64,000 nt of DNA, from NCBI GenBank assembly GCA_964496505.1, contig CAZBZV010000003.1:1-64000 (forward strand), in the 5' to 3' direction. Below are positions 33,695 to 43,055 of the stretch, piece by piece. The translations under genes were made by a program, and so were the position numbers. Origin of the DNA: JAABVY01 sp964496505 (GTDB taxonomy: Bacteria; Zixibacteria; MSB-5A5; JAABVY01). Numbering within the stretch: the first letter of the stretch is position 1; every line of letters begins with the position of its first letter. Below the pieces are notes generated by a model that was not told the origin of the DNA, did no database searches, and saw nothing but the letters and a program-made list of their open reading frames with translations.

Positions 33695-34774
33695 CTAATT
33701 ATTCTTCTTGAATTCCTTCATAAATTCGGCCAGTTTCTCGGCGCCCTCGAGCGGGAAAGCGTTATACATCGAGGCCCGGATTCCGCCCACCGAACGATGT
33801 CCTTTGAGACCGTGCAGGCCTTTTTCCTTTGCCTCGGCGATGAATTTCTTCTCCAGATCCTCTTCCGCCATGCGCATGGTCAGGTTCATGATCGAACGGT
33901 CTTTTTTCTCGGCAGTACCTTTGTAATATCCGCCACTTTCATCCATAGTATTGTAAATAATCTCAGCCTTCTTTCGATTCATCTCATCAACCTTCTCCAG
34001 ACCGCCCTGGTCTTTCACCCATTCCATTACCAGCTTGACCATATAAATCGGAAATACCGGAGGAGTATTGAAAAGCGAGTTTTTCTTGATATGCGTGTCA
34101 TAAGTCAGCATGGTCGGAAGCCCCTCGCGCGCAGTCTTGGCGAACTCATCCTGCAAAATAATGACCGTAACACCCGACGGTCCCAGGTTTTTCTGGGCGC
34201 CGGCATAAATCATGGCAAATTTGGAGACATCCAGCGTCCGCGACATGATATCCGAAGACATATCCGCAACCAACGGCTTTCCTGCGGTATCCGGGAATTC
34301 ATGCCACTGGGTACCCTTGATCGTATTGTTCGTGGTAAGATGCACATAAGCGGCATCGGGATCGAAATTGAATGTTTCGGGGATATAACAGAAATTCTTG
34401 TCCTCCGAACTCGCCGCAACATTATGCCGAGCCACGATACCTGCCTCTTTGATAGCTTTGTTCGACCACGTACCGGTGTTGATATAATCCGCCGAACCGG
34501 CCTCGGGAATGAAATTCATTGCAATCATCGCGAACTGCAGGCTGGCGCCGCCGCCCAGAAAGAGGATATGATAATCGTCCGGAACTTTCAGCAGGTTTTT
34601 AATCAGCATCTTGGCATCCTCCAGCACTCCCTCGAATTCTGGAGAGCGATGTGAGGTCTCGATTATCGACATACCGGTGTTCTGATAATCCAGGAACTCA
34701 TCCTTCGCTTTTTCCAAAGCCGGCAATGGCAGGGTTGCCGGACCCGGATTGAAATTATAAATTCTATCAGCCAT
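33695..34774 (-). CDS. serC: Phosphoserine aminotransferase
   Basis: 359-residue PLP enzyme converting 3-phosphohydroxypyruvate and glutamate to O-phosphoserine. Seen: the opening YNFNPGPATLP, the glycine-rich LFLGGGASLQF, the PLP lysine K195 in AGAQKNLGPSG, and the C-terminal GHRSVGGIRASMYNAF that binds phosphate. The ATG at 34774 has AGGTG nearby and is preferred over the ATG three codons earlier. It follows serA by 24 bp in a minus-strand serine operon. Confidence 0.95.
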   Translation of the reverse strand: MADRIYNFNPGPATLPLPALEKAKDEFLDYQNTGMSIIETSHRSPEFEGVLEDAKMLIKNLLKVPDDYHILFLGGGASLQFAMIAMNFIPEAGSADYINTGTWSNKAIKEAGIVARHNVAASSEDKNFCYIPETFNFDPDAAYVHLTTNNTIKGTQWHEFPDTAGKPLVADMSSDIMSRTLDVSKFAMIYAGAQKNLGPSGVTVIILQDEFAKTAREGLPTMLTYDTHIKKNSLFNTPPVFPIYMVKLVMEWVKDQGGLEKVDEMNRKKAEIIYNTMDESGGYYKGTAEKKDRSIMNLTMRMAEEDLEKKFIAEAKEKGLHGLKGHRSVGGIRASMYNAFPLEGAEKLAEFMKEFKKNN

Positions 34775-34798
34775 TTTATTCACCTCTCATTTATGATA

Positions 34799-35683
34799 TT
34801 AATCCAAATTTCCGTCGACATATTTGCCAATCAACTCCTCTATAATATCGCCGATACGAAGGAGATTCTCTTTGGTCGAGGCCCCGATATGCGGGGTTAA
34901 AGTCGTATTGGGAGCCTTGGTTAGCGGAGTCGATTCGGGTGGATCGGAATACCAGACATCATTGCCATATCCGGCAATCTTACCCGATTCCAGAGCCTCG
35001 GCCACATCCTCTTCAACCACAACCTTGCCTCGTCCGCTGTTAACAATATAAACTCCGTCTTTCATTTTCGCTATCACATCTTTGTTAATCATGCCCGCAG
35101 TTTCATCGGTAAGCGGGGTATTGAGCGATATGTAGTCGCATTGCGGAAGCAATGCATCCAGATCGTTTATGATTTCAATCGTGTCGTGGCTGTTCAGGAA
35201 GGGATCGTAGCCGACTACCTTCATTCCGAATGCCTTGGCGCGTTTGGCAATCTCTGTGCCTATCCGTCCGCAGCCGAATATTCCCAGTGTTTTCTGGTAG
35301 AGCTCGGTTCTCTTGAGCTGCTTTTTGATCCATTCACCCTTTACCATCGACTCATGTCCCTTAACGATATGGTTGGGAAGAGCGATCATCAGGGCAAATG
35401 CCAGCTCGGCCACCGCTATCGAGGATGCCGCGGCGGTATTGAATACCTTGATGCCTTTTTCTGCTGCACACGGCCGATCGATATTATCAAGTCCCACACC
35501 TCCCCGGATAATTAACTTCAGCTTGGGTGCGGAATCGATATATTCTTTGGTACATTTGGTCTTGCTTCTAACAAGTACGACTTCACAATCGGCAAGCTGG
35601 GACTTGTCATCCGTAACCTCGCCGAACTTCTTGAGTTTATCCGGCAGCCCCGGATCGAAAGCATCGGAAATCAAAATCTTCAC
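34799..35683 (-). CDS. serA: D-3-phosphoglycerate dehydrogenase, short form
   Basis: 294-residue NAD-dependent dehydrogenase for the first step of serine synthesis. The Rossmann signature is GIFGCGRIGTEIAKRAKAFG, and the catalytic Arg, Glu and His lie in the SLNTPLTDETAGMI region, VNSGRGK and PHIGAST. It lacks the C-terminal ACT and ASB regulatory domains of long SerA, so feedback inhibition by serine is not expected. The start is GTG with AAGGAG upstream. Sits between DUF1015 and serC, which supports the serine role over other 2-hydroxyacid dehydrogenases. Confidence 0.9.
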   Translation of the reverse strand: MKILISDAFDPGLPDKLKKFGEVTDDKSQLADCEVVLVRSKTKCTKEYIDSAPKLKLIIRGGVGLDNIDRPCAAEKGIKVFNTAAASSIAVAELAFALMIALPNHIVKGHESMVKGEWIKKQLKRTELYQKTLGIFGCGRIGTEIAKRAKAFGMKVVGYDPFLNSHDTIEIINDLDALLPQCDYISLNTPLTDETAGMINKDVIAKMKDGVYIVNSGRGKVVVEEDVAEALESGKIAGYGNDVWYSDPPESTPLTKAPNTTLTPHIGASTKENLLRIGDIIEELIGKYVDGNLD

Positions 35684-35721
35684 GGCTTCACTCCTTTTCT
35701 ATCACAAATCATGTATATCAA

Positions 35722-36960
35722 TCAAAGTAAATGCGAAACCATGCCGCTCCTGAGCTTGGGCTCGAACCAGGTCGACTTGGGCGGCATAACTTCCCCGGCA
35801 TCGGCCACGCTGATAAGGTTTTCGACCGAGGTCGGATATAGCGCAAAGGCAACAGCAAATTTGCCGGAATCAACCAGTCTCTTAAGCTCCTTATTGCCCC
35901 TGATTCCGCCCACAAAATCTATCCTCGGATCGGTTCGCGGATTGCCGATCCCCAGCACAGGCTCCAGAAGGTTTTTCATCAGGATATTAACATCCAGCCC
36001 TTCAATCGGATCGCCGGCATTGTAACTTCCGGTCCTGGGAGTCAACATATACCAGTCGCCGTCCAGATACATGCCGAACTCATGTTCATCGGCAACCTCG
36101 AATTCACCTTCAGCCCTTTGAAGATCGAATTTCTCTTTGACTTTATCCAGAAACTGATCCTTGCTCAGGTCATTTAAATCGGTCACCACGCGGTTATAGG
36201 GCAGGATTTTCAAGTGGCTTTTGGGGAATATTACCGAGAGGAAGAAATTATACGGCTCATCTCCGGTATGATTCGGATTCTTTTCCTTCCTGATTTTGCA
36301 GACATTGCTGGCCGAAGCGCTGCGATGATGGCCGTCGGCTACATACGTGGCTTCAAGTTTCTCAAAACCACTCACAATTCGGCCGATCATATCCGCATCA
36401 TCGATCACCCAGAGCTGATGCCTGACTTCATCAGGAGAGGTGAAATCCACCGAGGGCTCGGCTTTGGCGACCTCCTCCAGAAGATTATTCAGAGCAGGTT
36501 CATCCTTATAAAGCAGGAAAACCGGCCCCACCTGCGCATTCATAACATCTATAAGCTTCGTGCGGTCGGCCTCCTTCTGGGGACGTGTAAATTCATGTTT
36601 CTTGACGCGCCCATCATCATAATCTTTTACGGAAGACAAAACAAAATAGCCGGTCTGGACATGCCCCTTCCAGGTCTGCCTGTATATATAAATCGATTCT
36701 TTCTCATCCTGAACCAGATGTCCCTCATCGATAAATTTCTGCAGATTTTTGCGTCCTGTCTCATAGACAATTTCAGAATACGGATCGGTATCCTCGGGCA
36801 GGTCTATTTCCGGCTTATTTACATGCAAAAACGATATCGGATTCTCTCGTGCCATTTCACGCGCCTCCTCTGAAGACAGAACGTCATAAGGCGGGGAGGC
36901 TATTTTTGAGGCTTTTTCCTCTTTAGGCCTTAATCCAGGGAATGCTTTTACAGTAATCAT
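35722..36960 (-). CDS. DUF1015 family protein linked to serine biosynthesis
   Basis: 412-residue DUF1015 protein. Typical parts are the opening PFPGLRP-like AFPGLRPKEEKASKIASPPY, the motif YVADGHHRSASA, and NPRTDPRIDFVGGIRG near the end. DUF1015 genes repeatedly neighbour serA and serC in anaerobes, and the same order is seen here (DUF1015-serA-serC). The biochemical activity is unknown; a phosphate-ester or kinase-like role in serine metabolism has been suggested by context only. Start ATG with GAGG. Divergent from the polyamine operon. Confidence 0.88.
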   Translation of the reverse strand: MITVKAFPGLRPKEEKASKIASPPYDVLSSEEAREMARENPISFLHVNKPEIDLPEDTDPYSEIVYETGRKNLQKFIDEGHLVQDEKESIYIYRQTWKGHVQTGYFVLSSVKDYDDGRVKKHEFTRPQKEADRTKLIDVMNAQVGPVFLLYKDEPALNNLLEEVAKAEPSVDFTSPDEVRHQLWVIDDADMIGRIVSGFEKLEATYVADGHHRSASASNVCKIRKEKNPNHTGDEPYNFFLSVIFPKSHLKILPYNRVVTDLNDLSKDQFLDKVKEKFDLQRAEGEFEVADEHEFGMYLDGDWYMLTPRTGSYNAGDPIEGLDVNILMKNLLEPVLGIGNPRTDPRIDFVGGIRGNKELKRLVDSGKFAVAFALYPTSVENLISVADAGEVMPPKSTWFEPKLRSGMVSHLL

Positions 36961-37083
36961 AACGTCCTCGACGGGTTCAAATTAGCTTTTTGATCGCAGT
37001 CATGCGTTTTAATTTAGACGGAAATTTAAGAATTTCCGGGCAAATTGCAAGTGATAAGTTTCTCGAATTACCTCAAATAGCTG

Positions 37084-37110
37084 TTGAATTTTCCCTGCAA
37101 AAACTATATT
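37084..37110 (+). promoter_or_regulatory. Possible promoter of the polyamine operon
   Basis: TTGAAT, 15-bp spacer (short), TATATT, ending about 30 bp before the pdaD start. Good -10, suboptimal spacing. Confidence 0.4.
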
Positions 37111-37138
37111 TTCCGTTTACGAATTTGGAGGGATTAAG

Positions 37139-37690
37139 ATGGATGATATGACTCCCAAGAAGCTGTTTTTGACAAAGGGCGTGGGAATTCACAGGGAGAA
37201 ACTGAACTCGTTCGAGCTGGCCTTGAGAAATGCCAGTATTGCCAAGTATAATCTGGTTACTGTTTCTTCCATATTTCCCCCTCATGCCAAAATAATTACC
37301 AAAAAAGAAGGTCTCAAACTCCTCAGCCCCGGTCAAATAGTATTTACCGTCATGAGCAAAAACGCTACAAACGAACCCAACCGCCTGATTTCTGCATCGG
37401 TGGGAATTGCAATACCACAGGACCGCAAGCAGTACGGTTACCTTTCCGAGCATCATGCTTACGGCTGGACCGGACATCATGCCGGCGAATACGCCGAGGA
37501 TATGGCGGTGGATATGCTTGCTACCACACTGGGGCTGGCAATCAACCTGGACAAAAGCTGGGACGAAAATAAGGAGATCTGGAAAGTCCAGGGCAAGGTT
37601 ATCCGCACCCGCAATATAACCCAATCGGCCAAGGGTCATAAAGACGGCCTATGGACCACGGTTGTGGCGGCAGCCATTTTAATAATGTAA
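37139..37690 (+). CDS. pdaD: Pyruvoyl-dependent arginine decarboxylase
   Basis: 183-residue proenzyme that cleaves itself and decarboxylates arginine to agmatine. The self-cleavage site is S43-S44 in TVSSIFPP, where the second Ser becomes the pyruvoyl group. Other family parts: LTKGVGIHREKLNSFELALR, EPNRLISASVGIAIP and the EHHAYGWTG segment. Length is that of archaeal and bacterial PvlArgDC. The ATG has a GGAGGG ribosome-binding site. It heads a three-gene operon with a deoxyhypusine-synthase homologue and agmatinase, which makes a polyamine role clear. Confidence 0.95.
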   Translation: MDDMTPKKLFLTKGVGIHREKLNSFELALRNASIAKYNLVTVSSIFPPHAKIITKKEGLKLLSPGQIVFTVMSKNATNEPNRLISASVGIAIPQDRKQYGYLSEHHAYGWTGHHAGEYAEDMAVDMLATTLGLAINLDKSWDENKEIWKVQGKVIRTRNITQSAKGHKDGLWTTVVAAAILIM

Positions 37691-37725
37691 CTGCTTAATC
37701 GCAATTTTTGTCAGGAGTATTAATT

Positions 37726-38763
37726 TTGGAGGATTTTCTCTCGAAGCCGACCACACCATTTCAGATCGATAAATCCTCCGATGTTGCCTCGCTTTTGAAC
37801 GATATGAAACATATATCATTTCAGGGACGGACTTTGGCTCAGGCATTTGCAGTATGGAAGAATATGCTGCGCGAGGATACGCTGATCTTTTTGGGTCTCT
37901 CCGGCGCTATGGTTCCGGCCGGAATGCGAGAGATTGTCGTCTACCTGATAAAAAACCGTTTCATCGACTGTCTCGTATCCACGGGCGCCAACCTCTTTCA
38001 CGATGCTCACGAGTCGCTCGGGAATTACCATTATGTCGGCAGCTACCATGTCAATGACACGGAGCTTTTCGATAAGAAGGTCGACAGGATTTATGATACC
38101 TATGCCAATGAGAACGAATTCCGAAGGCTGGAACAGATGATCGACGACTGGGCCCATCAGAATCTCGATCTCTCGCGGGCTTACACAACCCGCGAATTCT
38201 TCTACTTCTGGGGTAAATATTTGAACGGCATCAAGGAAGCTGACGGCATAATAACCTCAGCCTACGCAGCCGGAGTTCCAATATACTGCCCATCCATAGC
38301 GGACTCCTCATACGGGATTGCACTGGCGGAGAGATTCAAACGCGGCGGTAGGGTGGTCTTTTTTGATGTTATTGGAGATGTCGAAGAAACAGCTCTGTTG
38401 GCCGCGGAAGCTCCCCAGACCGGAGTCATCTATCTGGGCGGTGGCGTACCCAAGAATTTCATCCAGCAGGCGGAGGTAACCGCAACCATCCATCTTGGCT
38501 TCGATTCTCCCGGCCATAAATTCGCGATCCAGATCACCACTGATGCTCCTCATTGGGGCGGCCTCTCCGGCTGTACATTTTCCGAAGCGGAATCCTGGGG
38601 CAAAATCAATGAAGAGGCTTTGACGGCGACATGCTATTGTGATGTGACCATCGCATTGCCGATAATTGCGACCGGACTTGCCCAGGATGCCGAGGAGATA
38701 GCACAAAATCGTCACAAACCGGCCTTCGAACTGGGCAAAAAGCTGGAATTCAGTTTTAAATAA
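37726..38763 (+). CDS. Deoxyhypusine-synthase homologue, probable homospermidine synthase
   Basis: 345-residue member of the deoxyhypusine synthase family. In bacteria without eIF5A, such homologues (SpeY type, shown in Anabaena) make homospermidine from putrescine. The catalytic lysine is conserved (K293 in ESWGKIN), as are the NAD-binding VSTGANLFHDAHE and the SADS-like PSIADSSYG segment. I chose TTG at 37726, nine bases after AGGAG, over the TTG at 37708, which overlaps that site. It lies 35 bp after pdaD and 14 bp before speB, so substrate supply from agmatine to putrescine is encoded on both sides. Homospermidine synthase activity is inference from context. Confidence 0.85.
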   Translation: MEDFLSKPTTPFQIDKSSDVASLLNDMKHISFQGRTLAQAFAVWKNMLREDTLIFLGLSGAMVPAGMREIVVYLIKNRFIDCLVSTGANLFHDAHESLGNYHYVGSYHVNDTELFDKKVDRIYDTYANENEFRRLEQMIDDWAHQNLDLSRAYTTREFFYFWGKYLNGIKEADGIITSAYAAGVPIYCPSIADSSYGIALAERFKRGGRVVFFDVIGDVEETALLAAEAPQTGVIYLGGGVPKNFIQQAEVTATIHLGFDSPGHKFAIQITTDAPHWGGLSGCTFSEAESWGKINEEALTATCYCDVTIALPIIATGLAQDAEEIAQNRHKPAFELGKKLEFSFK

Positions 38764-38777
38764 GCAAGGGACTTCAG

Positions 38778-39659
38778 ATGAGTTTCACGGGGAAAGCATA
38801 CAATTTTCTGGGACTCGATAGAGAAGAATCGGATTGCGGAAATTCCCGCTTTGTAATCATGCCGGTTCCTTACGAGCAAACCACGACCTACCGAAAAGGC
38901 GCCTGCAATGGGCCTCATGCTATACTCTCTGCATCACGCGAAGTAGAGCTTTTTGACGATGAGCTTGAGGTTGAACCTTATCTTGAGGGTATTCATACCC
39001 TGGATGAGCTGGAAATAACTGCCGAAGGCCCGGAAAAAATGACAGAGAAGATTCATGATGCCGCCGGTGCAATTATTGACAATGAAAAAATGATCTGCAT
39101 GCTGGGCGGCGAGCATTCGATTTCAACCGGTCTTGTGAGGGCGTATAAAGATAAATACCACGACCTTTCTGTATTACAGCTCGATGCTCATGCTGATTTA
39201 CGTGAATCCTATCAGGGCAACCGCTTCTCCCATGCCTGCGTTATGAAGCGAATCAGGGGTATTATCAAACAGACTGTGGGTATTGGAATTCGAAATATAT
39301 CGAAAGAGGAATTTGATCTGATTCAAAAAGAAAAAATCCCGATAATATCGGCGGCTGATATGCATGAGTCGTCAGCATGGATGACCAAAGCCCTGGACCA
39401 TTTAAGCGACAATGTCTATCTTACGATCGACCTCGACTTCTTCGATCCCTCCATAATGCCCGCGGTGGGTACTCCCGAGCCGGGCGGCGCTTTATGGTAC
39501 CCCACTCTGGAATTTTTGCGAAAACTGACGATTTCAAAGAAAATCGTAGGCCTTGATGTGGTTGAACTCGCTCCCCTGCCTGTAAATAATGTCTCCGAAT
39601 TTACAGCCGCAAAGCTGATCTATAAGCTAATCGGCTACATTAGCAAATTTCAACGGTAA
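38778..39659 (+). CDS. speB: Agmatinase
   Basis: 293-residue ureohydrolase that splits agmatine to putrescine and urea. All di-manganese ligands are present: H113 (GGEHS), D136, H138, D140 (LDAHAD), D218 and D220 (TIDLDFFDPS). Arginase or formiminoglutamase are possible by fold, but the arginine decarboxylase in the same operon favours agmatinase. Last gene of the operon; the sequence then runs into a dispersed repeat. Confidence 0.92.
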   Translation: MSFTGKAYNFLGLDREESDCGNSRFVIMPVPYEQTTTYRKGACNGPHAILSASREVELFDDELEVEPYLEGIHTLDELEITAEGPEKMTEKIHDAAGAIIDNEKMICMLGGEHSISTGLVRAYKDKYHDLSVLQLDAHADLRESYQGNRFSHACVMKRIRGIIKQTVGIGIRNISKEEFDLIQKEKIPIISAADMHESSAWMTKALDHLSDNVYLTIDLDFFDPSIMPAVGTPEPGGALWYPTLEFLRKLTISKKIVGLDVVELAPLPVNNVSEFTAAKLIYKLIGYISKFQR

Positions 39660-39684
39660 CCGGTATTGTCTCTGACATTCCCAC

Positions 39685-39915
39685 AGATTCTTCACTTCGT
39701 TCAGAATGACAGATATTGTATGGGTGCCCCATCCCGTCAGGCCGATTTATCGGCATGTAAGGGGTGGGATATTATAAACAGTATAGCCCACCGACTTATG
39801 AGGAATGTTGAAAAAGTCAGGCACCGTCATTCCGAGGGAGTCCCGCAGAAGGCAAAGACGACCGAAGAATCTTTCACGATTTCAACAGATTCTTCGCTTC
39901 GCCCAGAATGGCAGG
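39685..39915. repeat. Dispersed intergenic repeat, composite copy 1
   Basis: A mosaic of palindromic modules in a 263-bp gap: a half-element AGATTCTTC.CTTCG...CAGAATG.CAG (39685-39712), a module opening GGGTGCCCCATCCCG and closing TAAGGGGTGGGAT (39722-39770), a GTCATTCCGAGGGA... to GAAGAATCT half (39822-39874), and another AGATTCTTCGCTTCG half (39887-39915). Two of these modules recur at 62475-62567. The ATTCTTCGCTTCG/CAGAATGAC type is widespread as an intergenic repeat in many phyla. It is not coding. Confidence 0.8.
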
Positions 39916-39922
39916 ATGTGAT

Positions 39923-40426
39923 TTACTTATAAATCGTCGTGAACATCTGCTCCTGCTCTTCGGCCACCTTTTTCATGACCTCTTCGATCACACCGCCAAA
40001 AAGCTTGCTCATCAGTCCCACATTCATCCCGGCAATATAAACTCTGCCGTCCTCTGTCTCATACACACTCACCCGGCAGGGCATCATAGCCGAGATCTTC
40101 TTCCTGCCGTCAGCCTTAAGTATCTCCTCGGCATGCTCAGGCTTGCAAATGGAAAAGACCTTCATCCTGCCGATATCCTGCTTGCCCTCATCCAGAAGGC
40201 TCTTCTGAATATTATAGACCTTCGAGACAGTCCAGCCATTTGCCACAGCCGCTTCCTGTATCTGAGTAACTGTCTCATCAAATTCGAGCTTACTCTCATT
40301 AACTTCGATCATCATACGCGGCATAGAAAATGCAATCGCGAAACCTGTCAGGGCGATACCCAGGATCAAGCCGCCTATGAAAAATGATATTTTATAACCT
40401 TTGGTTTGGTTTTTATCTTCAGCCAT
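39923..40426 (-). CDS. Membrane-anchored DUF302 protein
   Basis: 167 residues: a short basic N-terminus, one membrane helix (about 13-34; ISFFIGGLILGIALTGFAIAF), then a DUF302 domain on the outer face with the segment MKVFSICKPEHAEEIL and the conserved cysteine in MMPCRVSV. Related to the soluble DUF302 protein at 8474-8860 but anchored. The function of the family is unknown. Upstream of it on the same strand, 20 bp away, is a MalK-type ATPase gene. Confidence 0.82.
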   Translation of the reverse strand: MAEDKNQTKGYKISFFIGGLILGIALTGFAIAFSMPRMMIEVNESKLEFDETVTQIQEAAVANGWTVSKVYNIQKSLLDEGKQDIGRMKVFSICKPEHAEEILKADGRKKISAMMPCRVSVYETEDGRVYIAGMNVGLMSKLFGGVIEEVMKKVAEEQEQMFTTIYK

Positions 40427-40446
40427 TTACAACTCCATCTATGAAA

Positions 40447-41532
40447 TTACAGAATTCTTTTCTCATTTTTTTGGTCAAACAGCAGGCAGTCTCCGGGGTT
40501 CACGAAAAGCTCCATTTTTTCGCCCTCCGAAGACGGCGCCGCCTTGCCGCTCTTGACACGGATCTCGCTTTCACCCAGACGGCCGAAGACCACATGCCTG
40601 TCGCCTGCGAATTCGGTGTGGAGAATCTTGGCCTGAACTGCGAAATCATCCTCGCTCTGACGCTCGTAAAATATATTTTCCGGACGGATTCCAATGACAA
40701 TAGCATCCGTATTTTTAACCTCTAATGCCTCCTGCCATCTATCGACCATGGGGATTTTTGAATTTCTGCTAATAAGGATTTTATCATCGTTCGTAATTCG
40801 GGCTTCCAGTAAATTGATTTTGGGACTTCCCACAAAAGATGCGGTGAAAATATTCTGGGGCTGATCATAGATTTCCTCGGGAGTTCCGATCTGCTGAATC
40901 CGGCCCTCATTTAAAATTGCGATTCTATCCCCCAATGAAAGCGCCTCCTCCTGATCGTGAGTAACGTAAACCATAGTGGCCTCGAGGGTTCTTTGCAAAC
41001 GAGAAATCTCGGCCCGTGTAGAAACCCGCAGCTTTGCATCCAGATTGGATAATGGTTCATCGAAAAGAAAAACGCTCGGATCGCGAACCAGCGCCCGTCC
41101 CAGCGCCACGCGCTGCCTTTGCCCGCCTGATAGAGTGCGCGGCTTACGTTCCAGAAGCTCGGTCAGTCCCAGGAGCGAAGCCTGCTTTTCAACAATTCCC
41201 CTGATTTTTTCTGCGGGCACTTTTTTCACCTTGAGAGGAAAGGCCAGGTTATCATAAATAGTCATGTGAGGATATAAGGCATAATTCTGAAAAACCATGG
41301 CCACATTACGATCCTTGGGAGCGATGTTGTTTATAACACGTCCGTCGATCACAATCTCCCCCTCATCCATATATTCCAGCCCTGCAATCAACCTCAGAAT
41401 TGTAGATTTTCCGCAACCCGACGGTCCCAAAAGCACAAAGAGCTCACCGTCATGAATGCTCAAATTCAAATCCTCGACAACCACTGTCCTGCCGAATGAT
41501 TTGTAAACGGATTTAAATTCCAGACCGGCCAT
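40447..41532 (-). CDS. ABC transporter ATP-binding protein, MalK/UgpC type
   Basis: 361-residue ATPase of the CUT1 carbohydrate-importer family. Walker A GPSGCGKST, signature LSGGQRQRVALGRAL, Walker B VFLFDEPLSNLDA, switch His in VTHDQEEALSLGD, and a C-terminal TOBE/regulatory part (about 240-361). No permease or binding-protein genes are adjacent; such lone MalK-like subunits can energise several sugar permeases encoded elsewhere. The product should be a dimer on the inner membrane. Substrate unknown. Confidence 0.9.
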   Translation of the reverse strand: MAGLEFKSVYKSFGRTVVVEDLNLSIHDGELFVLLGPSGCGKSTILRLIAGLEYMDEGEIVIDGRVINNIAPKDRNVAMVFQNYALYPHMTIYDNLAFPLKVKKVPAEKIRGIVEKQASLLGLTELLERKPRTLSGGQRQRVALGRALVRDPSVFLFDEPLSNLDAKLRVSTRAEISRLQRTLEATMVYVTHDQEEALSLGDRIAILNEGRIQQIGTPEEIYDQPQNIFTASFVGSPKINLLEARITNDDKILISRNSKIPMVDRWQEALEVKNTDAIVIGIRPENIFYERQSEDDFAVQAKILHTEFAGDRHVVFGRLGESEIRVKSGKAAPSSEGEKMELFVNPGDCLLFDQKNEKRIL

Positions 41533-41597
41533 GTCCCTAAAAAAGTTGAAAAAAATTCTTTTTCAAGAACAATCAGCCCCAAACAATCTTTTTTATT

Positions 41598-41625
41598 TTG
41601 CAAAAGGTGTTTCTTTTTTTATATC
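41598..41625 (+). promoter_or_regulatory. Sigma-70-type promoter for the phosphomannomutase gene
   Basis: TTGCAA, 16-bp spacer, TATATC, about 35 bp before the ATG at 41659. Confidence 0.45.
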
Positions 41626-41658
41626 TACAGGAAATCGAGTTGAACAGAAAGGGAAATC

Positions 41659-42999
41659 ATGGCAGTTATCAGGGACGAGATATTCAAAGCATATGATGTA
41701 AGGGGTGTTTATGGTGATGATTTAACCGATGAGATCGCCTATTTATTCGGGCGAGGTCTGGTGCAATATCTGGGGGCTTCCAATGTCGCTGTCGGTTATG
41801 ACATGCGCAAATCCTCCCCCTCGCTGGCGGAAAATATGATCCGTGGAATTACCGACCAGGGCGCAAATGCGGCCGATCTGGGCGAAATCTCGACCGACAG
41901 CTTGTATTTTGCTGTGGGCAAATTCGGCTATCCGGCCGGAGTTATGATCACCGCCTCGCATAACCCCCCCGCGTATAACGGCTTCAAGGTCTGTCGCGAG
42001 AATGCCATACCGCTTTCAGGCGATCAAGGCTTGGGCCAGATTCGCGATTTGATGAAACGCGGTTTTAGGGATGTCAGCCATAAGGGCAAGGTTACCCAAC
42101 GGGATATTCGAGAGGAATTCAGCAAACATGTACTCTCATTTATTGATGCCGATAAAATCAAGCCGTTTAAGATCGTTATAGACGCCGGCAACGGCATGGG
42201 AGGAAGGATCTTGCCGCCGGTATTCGAGAAGCTGCCCTGCGAGGTTGTGCCGATGTATTTCGAGCCTGACGGCACTTTTCCCAATCATCCCGCCAATCCA
42301 ATTGAGCCCGAGAATATCAAGGATTTACAGGAAAAAGTACAGGAAATCGGGGCTTTTCTGGGAGTCGCTTTTGACGGCGATGCCGACCGGATGTTCCTGA
42401 TCGACGAAAATTCTCGCCCAATGGGCGGGGATATGGTCACGGCTATGGTGGCAAAAAATCTGCTCAAAAAAGAACCCGGTGCGACGATTATATACAACCT
42501 GATCTGCTCCAAAACAGTCCCGGAAACAATCGAAAAACATGGCGGCAAGCCTATCCGCACAAAAGTTGGACATGCCCTGATAAAACCGATAATGCGTGAG
42601 CATGATGCAGTCTTCGGCGGAGAACATTCCGGGCATTTTTACTTCCGCAGTAATTATTTTGCCGATTCCGGTATTATCGCCCTTCTGGTTGTGCTGGAGC
42701 TTCTCTCGGCAGAGGACAAATCGCTGTCCAAACTTGTTTCGGAAATCGATCCCTATGTCCGTTCAGGCGAAATCAACAGTCGTGTGGATGATATACCTGC
42801 CAAATTGCAGGAATTGAAGGAGCATTACAGTGATCTGGAAATCGATGAGCTGGATGGTATTACGGTTGACGGTGGCGATTTCTGGTTCAATGTCCGCCCC
42901 TCCAATACAGAACCGCTTCTGCGCCTTAATCTGGAGGCCGACAACGAGGAAATCCTGAGAAAGAAGACTGATGAGGTTCTCGAATTAATCCGAAGTTAG
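41659..42999 (+). CDS. manB: Phosphomannomutase/phosphoglucomutase
   Basis: 446-residue member of the alpha-D-phosphohexomutase family, which interconverts hexose 6- and 1-phosphates through a phosphoserine. The phospho-acceptor is S100 in ITASHNPPAYNGFK; the Mg2+ loop is DGDADR; the sugar-binding loop is GGEHSGHFYF; the phosphate-binding end is VRPSNTEPLLRLN. Length and motifs fit the dual-specificity AlgC/ManB type rather than PgcA. It provides mannose-1-P or glucose-1-P for surface polysaccharide. It has its own promoter; a double receiver gene follows. Confidence 0.88.
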   Translation: MAVIRDEIFKAYDVRGVYGDDLTDEIAYLFGRGLVQYLGASNVAVGYDMRKSSPSLAENMIRGITDQGANAADLGEISTDSLYFAVGKFGYPAGVMITASHNPPAYNGFKVCRENAIPLSGDQGLGQIRDLMKRGFRDVSHKGKVTQRDIREEFSKHVLSFIDADKIKPFKIVIDAGNGMGGRILPPVFEKLPCEVVPMYFEPDGTFPNHPANPIEPENIKDLQEKVQEIGAFLGVAFDGDADRMFLIDENSRPMGGDMVTAMVAKNLLKKEPGATIIYNLICSKTVPETIEKHGGKPIRTKVGHALIKPIMREHDAVFGGEHSGHFYFRSNYFADSGIIALLVVLELLSAEDKSLSKLVSEIDPYVRSGEINSRVDDIPAKLQELKEHYSDLEIDELDGITVDGGDFWFNVRPSNTEPLLRLNLEADNEEILRKKTDEVLELIRS

Positions 43000-43055
43000 T
43001 GAAGAGATTAGCTGTTTCTGCCGATTAGATAATAGAATATAAAAATGGCAGGGAA

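Noticed and set aside
33797..34654. 285-codon open frame antisense to serC
   Set aside because: It is opposite a clearly real phosphoserine aminotransferase and has His/Arg/Ile-rich shadow composition without any motif.
39666..39932. 88-codon open frame on the plus strand after agmatinase
   Set aside because: It lies almost wholly in the dispersed repeat, and its translation is just the repeat modules. There is no ribosome-binding site.
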